Below are positions 16,355 to 26,110 of a stretch of 63,798 nt of DNA, piece after piece (the first letter of the stretch is position 1; each line of letters starts with the position of its first letter). Source of the stretch: Paenibacillus macquariensis (GTDB lineage: Bacteria; Bacillota; Bacilli; Paenibacillales; Paenibacillaceae); contig NZ_FTNK01000022.1 in the NCBI RefSeq assembly GCF_900156375.1, forward strand, positions 1-63,798, written 5' to 3'. The position numbers and the translations under genes were made by a program. The notes below the pieces were generated by a model that was not told the origin of the DNA, ran no database searches, and saw only the letters and a list, made by a program, of their open reading frames with translations.

Positions 16355-17293
16355 CTACTTGACCTGTAACATGCGCTCTAGGGAAATCCGTGCTTTATCA
16401 GCAATAGCCGGTGGTACATAGATCTGTGGCTTCATCGTCTCTAGACATTTCACCAATTTTTTAAGATTATTAACCTTCATATTAGGACATACTAGAAACT
16501 TAGTTGCGAAGTGGAATGTCTTGTCAGGACTATCTAGTCGAAGCTGGAATCCTGTTCCATCCTCAGTACCTACAATAAATTGTTTCACATCTGATTTCTT
16601 ACAATATTCTAGAATAGCTGTAGTACTCCCTACGAAATCTCCCAATTCAACCACTTCAGGTCGGCACTCCGGATGAACGACAAAAGGAGCATCTGGATAC
16701 TTAGCCTTCATTTCATAAACATCTTTGACGGTTAACATATCATGCGTATTGCAATAACCTTCCCATATAATCAGCTTCTTGTCTGTGTGCTGCTGCACAT
16801 AGTGACCTAAGTTTTTATCGGGAACCCAAATAATTTCGTCCGAATCGACGGATTGAATAACTCTAACTGCATTGGCTGATGTACAGCAAATATCGGTCTC
16901 CGCCTTGATCTCTGCTGAAGAATTAATATATGTAACTACTTTGGCATTGGGATGTTGAGCTTTCAGCTTCCGAAGTCCATCTACATTAACCATATCAGCC
17001 ATAGGACAACCTGCACGTTCATCAGGTATTAATACCGTCTTATTTGGCGCAAGAATTTTGGCACTTTCCCCCATGAAATGTACACCACAGAATACAATAA
17101 CTTCTGCATCCGTCTGAGCAGCCTTTTGTGCAAGTAGAAATGAATCTCCCCGAAAATCTGCTACTTCTTGTATTTCATCACGTTGATAATAATGAGCTAA
17201 AATAATAGCATTCCGTTCTTTCTTTAATTCCATGAGTCGTTCGCGCAGTTCTCTATTCTGTTCCGCCTTACGCTCTAGTGCGAGAGCTTCCAT
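16355..17293 (-). CDS. nadA: Quinolinate synthase A
   Basis: Fe4S4 enzyme condensing iminoaspartate with dihydroxyacetone phosphate to quinolinate. The 312-residue NadA shows the triplicated fold and the three expected cluster cysteine regions: DERAGCPMADM, TDICCTSANA and FLVCPNMKVNNL, plus ILAHYYQRDEIQEVADF, HPECRPEV and GTEDG. First gene of nadA-nadB-nadC-coaX, with a good promoter at 17414-17442. No nifS-like gene or niaR regulator is next to it, unlike the B. subtilis nadBCA locus. Confidence 0.96.
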   Translation of the reverse strand: MEALALERKAEQNRELRERLMELKKERNAIILAHYYQRDEIQEVADFRGDSFLLAQKAAQTDAEVIVFCGVHFMGESAKILAPNKTVLIPDERAGCPMADMVNVDGLRKLKAQHPNAKVVTYINSSAEIKAETDICCTSANAVRVIQSVDSDEIIWVPDKNLGHYVQQHTDKKLIIWEGYCNTHDMLTVKDVYEMKAKYPDAPFVVHPECRPEVVELGDFVGSTTAILEYCKKSDVKQFIVGTEDGTGFQLRLDSPDKTFHFATKFLVCPNMKVNNLKKLVKCLETMKPQIYVPPAIADKARISLERMLQVK

Positions 17294-17399
17294 ACGTATT
17301 TCCCCCTCTATATGTACCCATCATTTATCAATCACATATGTCCTACTAAACTAATATATTCTCTTACTTACCAATCAAGTCCAACCAAGAATGTCCTTT

Positions 17400-17412
17400 G
17401 TTGTTTAACAAC
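17400..17412. promoter_or_regulatory. Palindrome at the nadA transcription start (candidate operator)
   Basis: GTTGTTTAACAAC is a perfect 13-bp palindrome with its centre just downstream of the nadA -10, where a repressor would block initiation. Which protein might bind is not known from the sequence. Confidence 0.35.
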
Positions 17413-17413
17413 T

Positions 17414-17442
17414 AATTTACACAACGTTCACCACTCTGTCAA
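17414..17442 (-). promoter_or_regulatory. nadA sigma-A promoter
   Basis: Minus strand TTGACA (17437-17442), N17, TAAATT (17414-17419), about 120 bases upstream of nadA and just beyond the ftsH terminator. Confidence 0.65.
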
Positions 17443-17461
17443 TCAACTCCACTGACCCTAC

Positions 17462-17507
17462 AAAAAAAAGAACCCCGTATAACACGAGCGTGTTAATACG
17501 GGGTTCT
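17462..17507 (-). terminator. ftsH terminator
   Basis: Stem GAACCCCGTATTAACAC with its near-complement (17470-17507) followed by eight T residues on the minus strand; lies 27 bases after the ftsH stop. Confidence 0.9.
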
Positions 17508-17533
17508 CATCTGATTAGGAAATACACTAATCT

Positions 17534-19597
17534 TTATTTAATTTCTGGTGGTGTTCCGCCTTCATTACCTGAGTCACTAGGATCGTTAGAGTCACGATCA
17601 ACTGGATTCGGTATGGAAGTCATGTTTGGAATATCTCCTGTCGGAGTTACGTCTGTTTCATCACTCTTAGGAAGAATGCGAACTGTAACATCACCCACAG
17701 TTTCTACTGTTGGTGTACCCTCTTCGGTTGGTGTCGTCTCAGTAGACTTAGCAACCTTATCTGAAATAGATCCGGTTTCAATCAGTTGTTTAATCTGATC
17801 AATTTCCAATGTTTCTACTTCCAATAGGGTATTTGCAATAAGATGCATTTCTTTCGAGTGTTTGATTAACAAGTCCTTACAACGGTTGTAACAGTAGTTG
17901 GTGAAATACTGCATTTCCTGATCAATTTCGTATGCGATAGAATCACTATAATTCTGCTCGTGTCCAATATCTCTTCCAAGGAATACTTGACCTTGAGAGG
18001 AACCGAACTGCATTGGTCCGAGCTTATCGCTCATTCCGTATTCCATGATCATGCTACGTACAATGCCTGTGGCTTGTTGGAAGTCACTGTAAGCACCTGT
18101 ACCAATTTCCCCTATGAAAATTTCTTCTGCCACACGTCCAGCAAGGAGCCCTGTAACTCTATCCAGCAATTCATTCTTCGTAACAAGCATACGATCTTCC
18201 TTCGGAAGCATGATGACATATCCACCTGCACGTCCGCGAGGGACGATAGTAACCTTGTGAACCGTGTCGGCATGTTCTAAGAAATAACCTGCAATCGTAT
18301 GACCTGCTTCATGGTAGGCAACAATTCGTTTCTCGCGATCACTAATGACACGGCTACGTTTCTGCGTTCCTACAATGATACGATCAATTGCTTCGTCTAC
18401 TTCATCCATGGAAATATCTTTACGATTACGACGTGCAGCAATCAAGGCAGATTCATTAAGTAAATTCTCCAAATCTGCACCGCTGAATCCAGTCGTACGC
18501 TTAGCAATGACATCCATTCTTACGTCTTCTGTCATTGGTTTATTACGTGCATGTACTTTCAATACTGCTTCGCGACCCTTAACATCTGGGCGATCTACCG
18601 TAATTTGACGGTCGAAACGTCCTGGACGTAACAATGCTGGATCTAATATGTCAGCACGGTTGGTTGCAGCAACGATAATAATACCCTCATTACCACCAAA
18701 TCCGTCCATTTCTACAAGTAACTGATTAAGTGTCTGTTCACGTTCATCATGTCCGCCACCTAGACCAGCGCCACGTTGACGACCTACAGCATCAATTTCA
18801 TCAATAAAAATGATACATGGCGCATTCTTCTTCGCATTCTCGAACAAATCGCGAACACGTGAAGCCCCTACCCCAACAAACATTTCTACAAAGTCAGAAC
18901 CTGAAATACTGAAGAATGGTACGCCTGCTTCCCCTGCAACTGCACGGGCTAACAATGTTTTACCTGTTCCCGGAGGTCCTACAAGTAATACCCCTTTAGG
19001 AATACGAGCACCTACAGCAGCAAATTTGCGAGGATCCTTCAAGAAGTCAACAATTTCAACGAGTTCTTGTTTCTCTTCGTCAGCACCTGCAACGTCCTCA
19101 AATGAGACTTTCTTCTTCTCTTCGTTATATAACCGGGCTTTGCTCTTGCCAAAGTTCATCACTTTGCCGCCGCCGCCTTGCGATTGATTGAATATGAAGA
19201 AGAAGAGAACGAACATAAGAATCAATGGAACAAAGGAGGACAGTAATGTTAACCAGATACTCTGACCTTCCATCGGCTTCACTTCAAAATTGAAACCGTT
19301 ATCCGCACTCGCTTGAGTGATTTCATCCATTGCAAAGTCAGTTCCAGGAATATAAGTCATGAAACTATCAGACTTCACACCATCCGGTGCCTTCTTATAC
19401 TTACCAGTCACTAGATAGGCGTAATTATCAAATTGCGCCTCCATTTCAGCAATATTATTAGCTTTAATCTGCTGGCGTAACTGGTTATATTTAGGGGCAT
19501 CAGCGGCTTCACTACTATTGCTGAGGAATTGTACAATACCCACCACGACTAAAAATAGAATCAAATAAAAACCAGAATTACGGATGAACCGATTCAT
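17534..19597 (-). CDS. ftsH: ATP-dependent membrane zinc metalloprotease FtsH
   Basis: Membrane-bound AAA+ protease that degrades misfolded membrane proteins and regulators. The 687-residue protein has two membrane segments (about 8-26 and 113-136) around an external domain, Walker A GPPGTGKT, Walker B IIFIDEIDAV, the SRH region (ATNRADILDPALLRPGRFD) and the zinc site HEAGH with a downstream glutamate/aspartate ligand. The last 70 or so residues form a Thr/Pro/acidic low-complexity tail (TETTPTEEGTP). It follows hpt, 94 bases upstream, as in B. subtilis. Confidence 0.98.
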   Translation of the reverse strand: MNRFIRNSGFYLILFLVVVGIVQFLSNSSEAADAPKYNQLRQQIKANNIAEMEAQFDNYAYLVTGKYKKAPDGVKSDSFMTYIPGTDFAMDEITQASADNGFNFEVKPMEGQSIWLTLLSSFVPLILMFVLFFFIFNQSQGGGGKVMNFGKSKARLYNEEKKKVSFEDVAGADEEKQELVEIVDFLKDPRKFAAVGARIPKGVLLVGPPGTGKTLLARAVAGEAGVPFFSISGSDFVEMFVGVGASRVRDLFENAKKNAPCIIFIDEIDAVGRQRGAGLGGGHDEREQTLNQLLVEMDGFGGNEGIIIVAATNRADILDPALLRPGRFDRQITVDRPDVKGREAVLKVHARNKPMTEDVRMDVIAKRTTGFSGADLENLLNESALIAARRNRKDISMDEVDEAIDRIIVGTQKRSRVISDREKRIVAYHEAGHTIAGYFLEHADTVHKVTIVPRGRAGGYVIMLPKEDRMLVTKNELLDRVTGLLAGRVAEEIFIGEIGTGAYSDFQQATGIVRSMIMEYGMSDKLGPMQFGSSQGQVFLGRDIGHEQNYSDSIAYEIDQEMQYFTNYCYNRCKDLLIKHSKEMHLIANTLLEVETLEIDQIKQLIETGSISDKVAKSTETTPTEEGTPTVETVGDVTVRILPKSDETDVTPTGDIPNMTSIPNPVDRDSNDPSDSGNEGGTPPEIK

Positions 19598-19691
19598 CCC
19601 CTACCTCCTCTCAAGACACTAAGTTATTTTACCATAACCTGCCAGTCAGTCTCAATAGAGGCATCTGACAAGAAGTTATAAATAAACTGTA

Positions 19692-20231
19692 TTAAGTTGT
19701 GTAAATTTCCGGCTTGAGTACCCCTACATAAGGTAGGTTCCGGTATTTCTCTGCAAAATCTAAACCGTAACCAACTACAAAAGCATCAGGTAGTATAAAT
19801 CCTGTATAATCTGCTTGTAAATCTACCGTACGGCCAACTGGTTTGTCAAATAAAGTAACCACTCGTGTAGATTTTGCATTACGATTATTTAGCATCTCAA
19901 TGAGGTAACTTAGTGTAAGTCCACTATCGATAATATCTTCAACGATCAATACGTCCCGTCCTTCAACAGGAACATCTAGATCTTTAATGATTTTGACAAT
20001 GCCCGTTGATTTAGTGGCTGCCCCATAACTAGACACTGCCATAAAATCAAGTTCAATCGGCACCGTTATCGTCTTAACCAAATCTGCCATAAAAATAAAT
20101 GCACCTTTTAGAACGCATATCACAAGAGGATTACGACCTGCATATTCGGCACTTAACTTGCGTCCGAGTTCTGCAACCTTCTCCCGGATGTCTTCTTCGC
20201 TGATGAGTACTTCTAGTATATCATTCTGCAA
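19692..20231 (-). CDS. hpt: Hypoxanthine-guanine phosphoribosyltransferase
   Basis: Salvages hypoxanthine and guanine using PRPP. The 179-residue protein has CVLKGAFIFMADL, SYGAATKSTG (flexible loop) and the PRPP motif VLIVEDIIDSGLTL. I use a TTG start (MQNDILEVLISEE) because AGGGGGT lies at correct spacing and the next in-frame ATG would remove conserved residues; B. subtilis Hpt begins similarly. Between tilS and ftsH, a conserved Firmicute order linked to ppGpp-sensitive GTP homeostasis in other species. Confidence 0.96.
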   Translation of the reverse strand: MQNDILEVLISEEDIREKVAELGRKLSAEYAGRNPLVICVLKGAFIFMADLVKTITVPIELDFMAVSSYGAATKSTGIVKIIKDLDVPVEGRDVLIVEDIIDSGLTLSYLIEMLNNRNAKSTRVVTLFDKPVGRTVDLQADYTGFILPDAFVVGYGLDFAEKYRNLPYVGVLKPEIYTT

Positions 20232-20301
20232 CTGACTGAACCCCCTACGTTAAACTATGAAAGTATTACACCAACCATTACTATTAACCAATTTCTTGCG
20301 C

Positions 20302-21723
20302 TTATGCATCTTCAAGAGACATATGAAGAATAGAAGTCGTATGCTGATTGACAGGAGCATGGATAGATCGTCGTATTCCCGGTATCCAAACCATTTGGTT
20401 ATTACCATCAACAATCATAGGAATTTGAGCACGTATTGATGGAGGTATTTTGTCATCCATAAGGATATCCTTCACCTTTTTACTACCGTTTAATCCCATC
20501 ACTTTCATGGTATCCCCATCCTGTCTACATCGCAAGGTCAAGGGCAAAGATAATTGATCTGCATCAAACACCGCTTCGTGACCATGTAATTCAGCTCGTG
20601 ACCATGACTTCTGCTCTCTCGAATAGACTACCATTCTCAAGATCTTCCCAATTTCGCTTACCTTAAGTTCGGGTACCACTGCATTAACTTGATATGTATA
20701 CCTTACTCTCTGCACAAATGACTTAGGCTGAAATGTAACGACATCATATTCCTGTATACAGATGAATCCCCCACCTAGGTCTCGGCTCCACGTTGAAGGA
20801 GCTTTCTGTGTTATGGCATCGCGAAGGGTCTCGATCTTGTTATAATCAGCGAGCTCAGAGTCCGCTGACATGTAATTTAATATTAGTTTAATCAACCTCC
20901 GTTGTAAAGCGACATGTAAGCCCGAAAAGGAAGATACGCTAAAGGTGAACCTTTCGTCGGCTTTATGCACCAATTCGTGGTACATCTTCGCGGCTGCTTG
21001 CTCCACATAATCGTCCTCAGCAGTCATTACACTGGATAATTGATTTAAAGCCTGTGTAATCTGTCCATTATATTGCCCTAAAAAAGGGAGTATATCCAGA
21101 CGGATCTCATTGCGTCGATACTTCGATTGCAAGTTACTCTCATCAATCGCATACACAAGGCTTTCGCTTTCGCATACATCAACCAAGGCTGTTTTGTATA
21201 TACGTAAAAGCGGACGAATAAGTTCCACATTTTTTATCGTTCTATTAAACTTCATGCCAGTAAGACCAGATGGGCCACTTCCTCGTAACAGATGAAGAAG
21301 GACGGTTTCTGCTTGATCGTCCGCATGATGGGCCGTCGCGATAGAACGAGCATCATATTTCACAGCTGTTTTAATAAGAAACTCATATCTTTTATCTCTT
21401 GCAGCTTCCTGCGTACCTTTACCACTTTCTATCATATAAGCAGGAACATCAACAGCCTCCATCACAAATGGAATATCAAGCTTAGCTGCCATGCGCTCCA
21501 CCATCAGAGCCTCTTCATCCGATTCCACTCTAAATCCATGATGGACATGAGCACATATGAGCTTCAACGGCACATGATGTTGTGATATTTCATGCATAAT
21601 ATGCAAAAGAGCCACAGAATCCGGACCACCGGAGACTGCGACTATAATGGTATCGTGAGGGAGCCATAGGCCCTGTTCTTCCGCCGTGCGTAGAACATGC
21701 TCTACCAAGAGGTGCATTCTCAT
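20302..21723 (-). CDS. tilS: tRNA(Ile)-lysidine synthetase
   Basis: Uses ATP and lysine to convert cytidine 34 of tRNA-Ile(CAU) to lysidine, making it read AUA. The 473-residue protein has the N-type ATP pyrophosphatase P-loop VAVSGGPDSVALL (about 28-40), the AHVHHGFR and ATAHHADDQAET segments, then TilS substrate-binding and C-terminal domains (LSLPLTLRCRQDGDTM, KKVKDILMDDKIP). The ATG is preceded by AAAGGAG. It lies 70 bases before hpt. Confidence 0.96.
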   Translation of the reverse strand: MRMHLLVEHVLRTAEEQGLWLPHDTIIVAVSGGPDSVALLHIMHEISQHHVPLKLICAHVHHGFRVESDEEALMVERMAAKLDIPFVMEAVDVPAYMIESGKGTQEAARDKRYEFLIKTAVKYDARSIATAHHADDQAETVLLHLLRGSGPSGLTGMKFNRTIKNVELIRPLLRIYKTALVDVCESESLVYAIDESNLQSKYRRNEIRLDILPFLGQYNGQITQALNQLSSVMTAEDDYVEQAAAKMYHELVHKADERFTFSVSSFSGLHVALQRRLIKLILNYMSADSELADYNKIETLRDAITQKAPSTWSRDLGGGFICIQEYDVVTFQPKSFVQRVRYTYQVNAVVPELKVSEIGKILRMVVYSREQKSWSRAELHGHEAVFDADQLSLPLTLRCRQDGDTMKVMGLNGSKKVKDILMDDKIPPSIRAQIPMIVDGNNQMVWIPGIRRSIHAPVNQHTTSILHMSLEDA

Positions 21724-21762
21724 GTTTCGTATGCTCCTTTTACCTTAAACTCATATACTCCC

Positions 21763-22734
21763 TTACAACCAAACCGCCAAGCATACGACACCGCATAACA
21801 GTAAGAATGAAAATGTGAAAGCATATCTTAACCAACGAGGTGTCTTATGTGAGGGCTTGTTTTGAGCGAATACAGGTTTATTTATTTGTTGCTTCCACAG
21901 CTTCCAAGCTTGATCTGACCCTTCAAACTCTCCACGAATTGCTTTGGTCAACCAATCCGCGTAAGGCTTAAGCTTGTGACTTCGTTGAACAAGGGTAAGC
22001 AGGTCCGACACGCTACGAGTCTGAGGGAGATGCTGTGTAGCCGCAGCCCGTAAACCTTCTCCATGAATGAGGTGAATACAGAGAATAGCAAAGGCGAACA
22101 GGTCATACCCTTCATCGCTTCCACGAGTACCGGCATTCCAATATCCCCTGTCATACCATTCTGTAAATTGCTTCACGCTACGACCTATTGAACTTACGCC
22201 ACCATAGTCGATGAGCTCCACTTCTCCGTATTCAGATACCATCACATTCTCAGGTTTCAAGTCTCCGAACACGAATCCTAATTGATGTAAATCGCGAAGC
22301 TTCTCTAAGAGTCGTAATCCTACGATACCCATCCACTCTTGTCCACGTTTACGTATGAACCAGTGTAGAGGGCTTCCTTCCACGTATCTCATTACGTAAA
22401 AAGGAATCTCGCGTTGGCGTTCTGAATAATCGTCTACTTCAAGTAGATAGGGACGATGCGCTATACCTTCTTGCTTATCTTTTTGTTTCCGCTGTATCTG
22501 TAGTGAAGTCAGAACATTAACCTCTGACTGTAACTCCAAAGTATCATTTCCCATCTTCAGCGCATAACGCTCCCGGTAACCTGCCTTCTGAACCAAATAA
22601 ACGGTTCCATTAGCGCCACTTCCGAGTACACTTTGAATCACAAAACGACTGTTACGCCATTTCCCTGTGATCACCGTACCCGCTGGGTAATTGGGATTAG
22701 ACGACGTAATCACCGCGTTTTCCTTCTCCCTCAT
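21763..22734 (-). CDS. Membrane-anchored Hanks-type Ser/Thr protein kinase, YabT-like
   Basis: A kinase of 323 residues: glycine loop LGSGANGTVYL, lysine in YALKMG, catalytic loop FGDLKPENVM (Gly in place of the usual His/Arg before the Asp), and LIDYGG in place of DFG. A basic juxtamembrane stretch and one C-terminal membrane helix (about 300-320) follow, with no PASTA domains. B. subtilis YabT has this layout and acts at the sporulation septum, where DNA stimulates it to phosphorylate RecA. I start at MREKENAV (GGGGG upstream), which overlaps yabS by 38 bases. Confidence 0.85.
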   Translation of the reverse strand: MREKENAVITSSNPNYPAGTVITGKWRNSRFVIQSVLGSGANGTVYLVQKAGYRERYALKMGNDTLELQSEVNVLTSLQIQRKQKDKQEGIAHRPYLLEVDDYSERQREIPFYVMRYVEGSPLHWFIRKRGQEWMGIVGLRLLEKLRDLHQLGFVFGDLKPENVMVSEYGEVELIDYGGVSSIGRSVKQFTEWYDRGYWNAGTRGSDEGYDLFAFAILCIHLIHGEGLRAAATQHLPQTRSVSDLLTLVQRSHKLKPYADWLTKAIRGEFEGSDQAWKLWKQQINKPVFAQNKPSHKTPRWLRYAFTFSFLLLCGVVCLAVWL

Positions 22735-23437
22735 CGGAATTCCCCCGCCATGCTTGATGTTCATCTAGTGTACCATAACGGAAGAAATCAATCACCTTCA
22801 TGATCGCTGGTCCCGTCGGAGTGGCTCCTTTCATGCTAATACGATTGAACAGCGACTTTAATTTCCCAAGATCAGAAGTCCAATTCACATTCATAATGGC
22901 ATCTTCTCCACTGTGACGCCCTGGATAATGAAATACAGCTAATTCACTAAAGCCTTCCCGAGCCTGTAAGCTTAACATTAAATCGCGGATAGCTTCCTCG
23001 ACAGCGAATAGTTTGGGCTTCATGCTCGCACTAGCATCAATGATCAACGCAACTTGAAGTGGTGTCGTCTCCGTTAATTCATCCACCACCTCAACGACCT
23101 GCGAACGGCGATTTGGAGGTAAATCCTCTAAGGTTGATCCTCCTAATATATGTTTCAACTCTTTATTAACGGCTTGTTGTATGGTCTGCACAACCGTCTT
23201 CCGAGTCATCATTTGCATCGTTTGTGCTAATTTCTGGGTACCAACAATTCGACTAATTCCCCCGCCTGCTTTGGCAATATCAGCAATTTCAATACTACCC
23301 AGTTCGCCAATAGTACCGTAATCTACGACACCTACCACATTCACGGTTATACCGTCTTCTAGCGCATGTGTTGCTGCTAGAACTGGACTGACTCCCATAT
23401 TTGAACATCCATCTGTAATTAACAAAATTTGTTTCAT
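22697..23437 (-). CDS. VWA-type protein YabS
   Basis: A 246-residue protein with no signal or membrane segment. The two halves of a von Willebrand A domain appear in reversed order: the late VWA strands come first (LLITDGCSNMGVSP, then GITVNVVGV and AKAGGGISRIVG), and the early MIDAS motif comes second (VALIIDASASMKPK near residue 130, then MKGATPTGPAI). Together they would supply the DxSxS, Thr and Asp metal ligands. It overlaps yabT, and the yabS-yabT pair is conserved in sporulating Bacillales; the function is unknown. Confidence 0.85.
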   Translation of the reverse strand: MKQILLITDGCSNMGVSPVLAATHALEDGITVNVVGVVDYGTIGELGSIEIADIAKAGGGISRIVGTQKLAQTMQMMTRKTVVQTIQQAVNKELKHILGGSTLEDLPPNRRSQVVEVVDELTETTPLQVALIIDASASMKPKLFAVEEAIRDLMLSLQAREGFSELAVFHYPGRHSGEDAIMNVNWTSDLGKLKSLFNRISMKGATPTGPAIMKVIDFFRYGTLDEHQAWRGNSDEGEGKRGDYVV

Positions 23438-23560
23438 GTCCGATCACCCTCCCAATGGCAAAAGTTTTATTCTCTCTATCATTTCCACAATTAAGAGAAT
23501 TCAAACAAGGAGTTTCTATGTGATCCATATTTTTCAATATACCTATTTCCGATTCAAAAG

Positions 23561-26071
23561 TTAACTAACCGTGCGTGGTCGATCCATACGTGCTATTCCG
23601 GGCACGTGCAGTGTAGCCCATTTCGGCTGAAAACGTTCCACCTTTCCTACGACGACCGTCATATCATCATGAATCTGATTCTGCTGATAACGAATGACCT
23701 TTTCCAGTAGACAATCTGCAATATATTGTGGATCATCGCTCTGAATCTCTTGAATAATTCGTTTCATCCACAATTCTTTGTTCGTCGCATAACCTGGCGC
23801 ATCATATAAACCATCTGTCATCATGATGAGGATATCGCTTGCTTGAAGTTGAATCGTGACCAAATCCACTTCAATTTCTTGGATGATCCCAATCGGAAGG
23901 TTACTTGCAGAGACAACGATGACCTCTTGTCCTCTTTTAATAAAACTTGGGGTCGATCCAATCTTCATAAATGTTGTCTCGGCCGTATATTGGTCGATTA
24001 ATGCCATATCCACCGTTGCATATATTTCATCGGGTGAACGGAGTAAGAGAATTGAATTAACGGATTTAATAGCTAATTTCTCATCCATACCCGACTGCAG
24101 AAGTTGCTCCAATATATTAAGTGCAGTACTACTCTCTTGGCGTGCGCGTTCGCCATTACCCATACCATCACTCAAGGCAACTGCGAAGGTTCCATTACCT
24201 AACTCCACCGTACTGAAGCTATCCCCGGAGAATACATCTCCTCCCTTGGCAGCTCCAGCAACCCCTGTTGTGATTTCAAATGTTTTGGCTGATCCAAATA
24301 CGACTGTTGCTAGACCGTCCCGTGCACCGGAGACTGTTTCCTGCATCACGGCAATGTGTTCATCTAGGATGTTCGAGAGAAGTGGAGCAATAATTTTACG
24401 ACATTCATCATATCCTCGTGTATACGCATGAATAATCTCAATCTCTACTTGTCCAGAATCTAGATTGATAATATCAATGCCATGAACAGATAGTCCCATC
24501 TTCTCGAGCGCTTCTCGAATTTCCTCTTCTTGTTGGTACATCGCTTGTCCTTCTCTTTTGATCTCACGCGCTAGATCGTCCATCACTTGCGATACACCTG
24601 ACAATTGTTCAGCCACTAAATGACGACTATCGTATATTTGACGTTTCCACTGCATATCATGTTGATAGAGATGGTACTGTTTCTTCATAACCGCAAGCAC
24701 ATCTCCGGTCTTGTGACAGACTCTATTCCATTCATGCGGTACTTTATCAGGTGAGAGATCTGGATTCTCTTCCACTGCACTCATCATTTCCGTCATATAT
24801 TTATATGTTTGGTAGAACTTCGCATCCCAGCAGTGTTCATTCTTGAAGCATCCCGAACAAGTACCTTGTGTCACAGAATTCATGAAATGATCCATCTCTT
24901 CCGTACGCTTACTAACTTCGCCCGCACCCGAAACTTGACCAAAACTTTGGGATAATTGTCTAAATACTTGTGAGAACTGCGTCACCCGATCTGCAGTCAA
25001 ATCACGTACCCGCTTCGCATATTCATGCTGAGATTTCGTATGGTCCTGCGTACCCGGTACATATTTTGATATCATGCCTATAACCGTCTTAGGTGTCAGC
25101 ATAAAGAGAACAACGGCAGCACAAGTCTCCCAAGTAGAAGTCAATACATCACCCGGACCAATGAAATAGATTGAAAGAATAGATGAACCTATAAGCATAC
25201 CCATCGCAACCGTCGCTCGATGCCCTTCACGCAACATACCAGCAAGCATCCCAGAAAATGCAAGAAGGCTCATTTGATAAATGGCTGTAATATCCGCCAG
25301 ACTTAGAATCAATCCCGTTACTACACCAACCGAAGCGCCTAAAGATGCTCCACCTACGAAAGCGAACAACAGAATCAAGTAACGAGATAAAATGTGCTCA
25401 ATCGATAATGAATAGATACTCCAACCTACAGCTCCCGTCATGACAGAAGCTAACAATATAATTAAACAAAGAACCTCTTCATTTTTAAGTTGATAGTTCT
25501 TTTTGCGATAGGTAAATACCGGAATCGCTTGGATAAATACCATTGTGAGCACAAAGCTTAGTACCGCATCCAATGTCATCATGAGTAGAGAATACCACGT
25601 TAGCGATGTACCTAAGAGAATATGGAATAGATTCACACAGAATGTGGAGACAAATACCATGATAGGAGCATAGGATAACTCTGCGTGTTCAAAGGCCTCT
25701 AAGCCCTTATGAATGAGAAAGAAGATTAACAATTCTGATGATATAATAATGGCAATTGGGAAAGGTGCGAGAAGACTACCTGCAATGATGGCGACTGTGA
25801 CGATGGGAAGATAGTCTCGACGCATGAATAAAATAACAGCGAAAAATGCTAATGCAAAAGGGGATAACTGATCTAGTATCATCGCCTTTCCTAACAGGAA
25901 CCCCATAAACGTCAGCACGATCATCCATTTCTTAGCTGCAACAAGATGTAGCATTCGCCGAACGACACTCCCCTGTGTCATACGTGCAATCCAGGATCCT
26001 GATGGATAAGCAGATTTCGCTCTTTCTGCCATATGTACCCCAGGGAAGTTAATTACATTTCTCTTTTCCAT
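23561..26071 (-). CDS. spoIIE: Stage II sporulation protein E (SpoIIE phosphatase)
   Basis: PP2C-type phosphatase that dephosphorylates SpoIIAA and so activates sigma-F in the forespore; it also acts at the polar septum with FtsZ. About 836 residues from MEKRNVINFPG: an N-terminal membrane domain of about ten helices (45-340), a central oligomerisation region with two Cys pairs (CSGCFKNEHCW), and a C-terminal phosphatase with GDSFS, ALSDGMGNGERA, MMTDGLYD and HDDMTVVV metal-binding motifs. The upstream region has a long-spacer sigma-A promoter typical of Spo0A-activated genes. Confidence 0.97.
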   Translation of the reverse strand: MEKRNVINFPGVHMAERAKSAYPSGSWIARMTQGSVVRRMLHLVAAKKWMIVLTFMGFLLGKAMILDQLSPFALAFFAVILFMRRDYLPIVTVAIIAGSLLAPFPIAIIISSELLIFFLIHKGLEAFEHAELSYAPIMVFVSTFCVNLFHILLGTSLTWYSLLMMTLDAVLSFVLTMVFIQAIPVFTYRKKNYQLKNEEVLCLIILLASVMTGAVGWSIYSLSIEHILSRYLILLFAFVGGASLGASVGVVTGLILSLADITAIYQMSLLAFSGMLAGMLREGHRATVAMGMLIGSSILSIYFIGPGDVLTSTWETCAAVVLFMLTPKTVIGMISKYVPGTQDHTKSQHEYAKRVRDLTADRVTQFSQVFRQLSQSFGQVSGAGEVSKRTEEMDHFMNSVTQGTCSGCFKNEHCWDAKFYQTYKYMTEMMSAVEENPDLSPDKVPHEWNRVCHKTGDVLAVMKKQYHLYQHDMQWKRQIYDSRHLVAEQLSGVSQVMDDLAREIKREGQAMYQQEEEIREALEKMGLSVHGIDIINLDSGQVEIEIIHAYTRGYDECRKIIAPLLSNILDEHIAVMQETVSGARDGLATVVFGSAKTFEITTGVAGAAKGGDVFSGDSFSTVELGNGTFAVALSDGMGNGERARQESSTALNILEQLLQSGMDEKLAIKSVNSILLLRSPDEIYATVDMALIDQYTAETTFMKIGSTPSFIKRGQEVIVVSASNLPIGIIQEIEVDLVTIQLQASDILIMMTDGLYDAPGYATNKELWMKRIIQEIQSDDPQYIADCLLEKVIRYQQNQIHDDMTVVVGKVERFQPKWATLHVPGIARMDRPRTVS

Positions 26072-26110
26072 AATTTTAAGCACCGCCCTTAATAATGTTT
26101 GTTGGTACCC

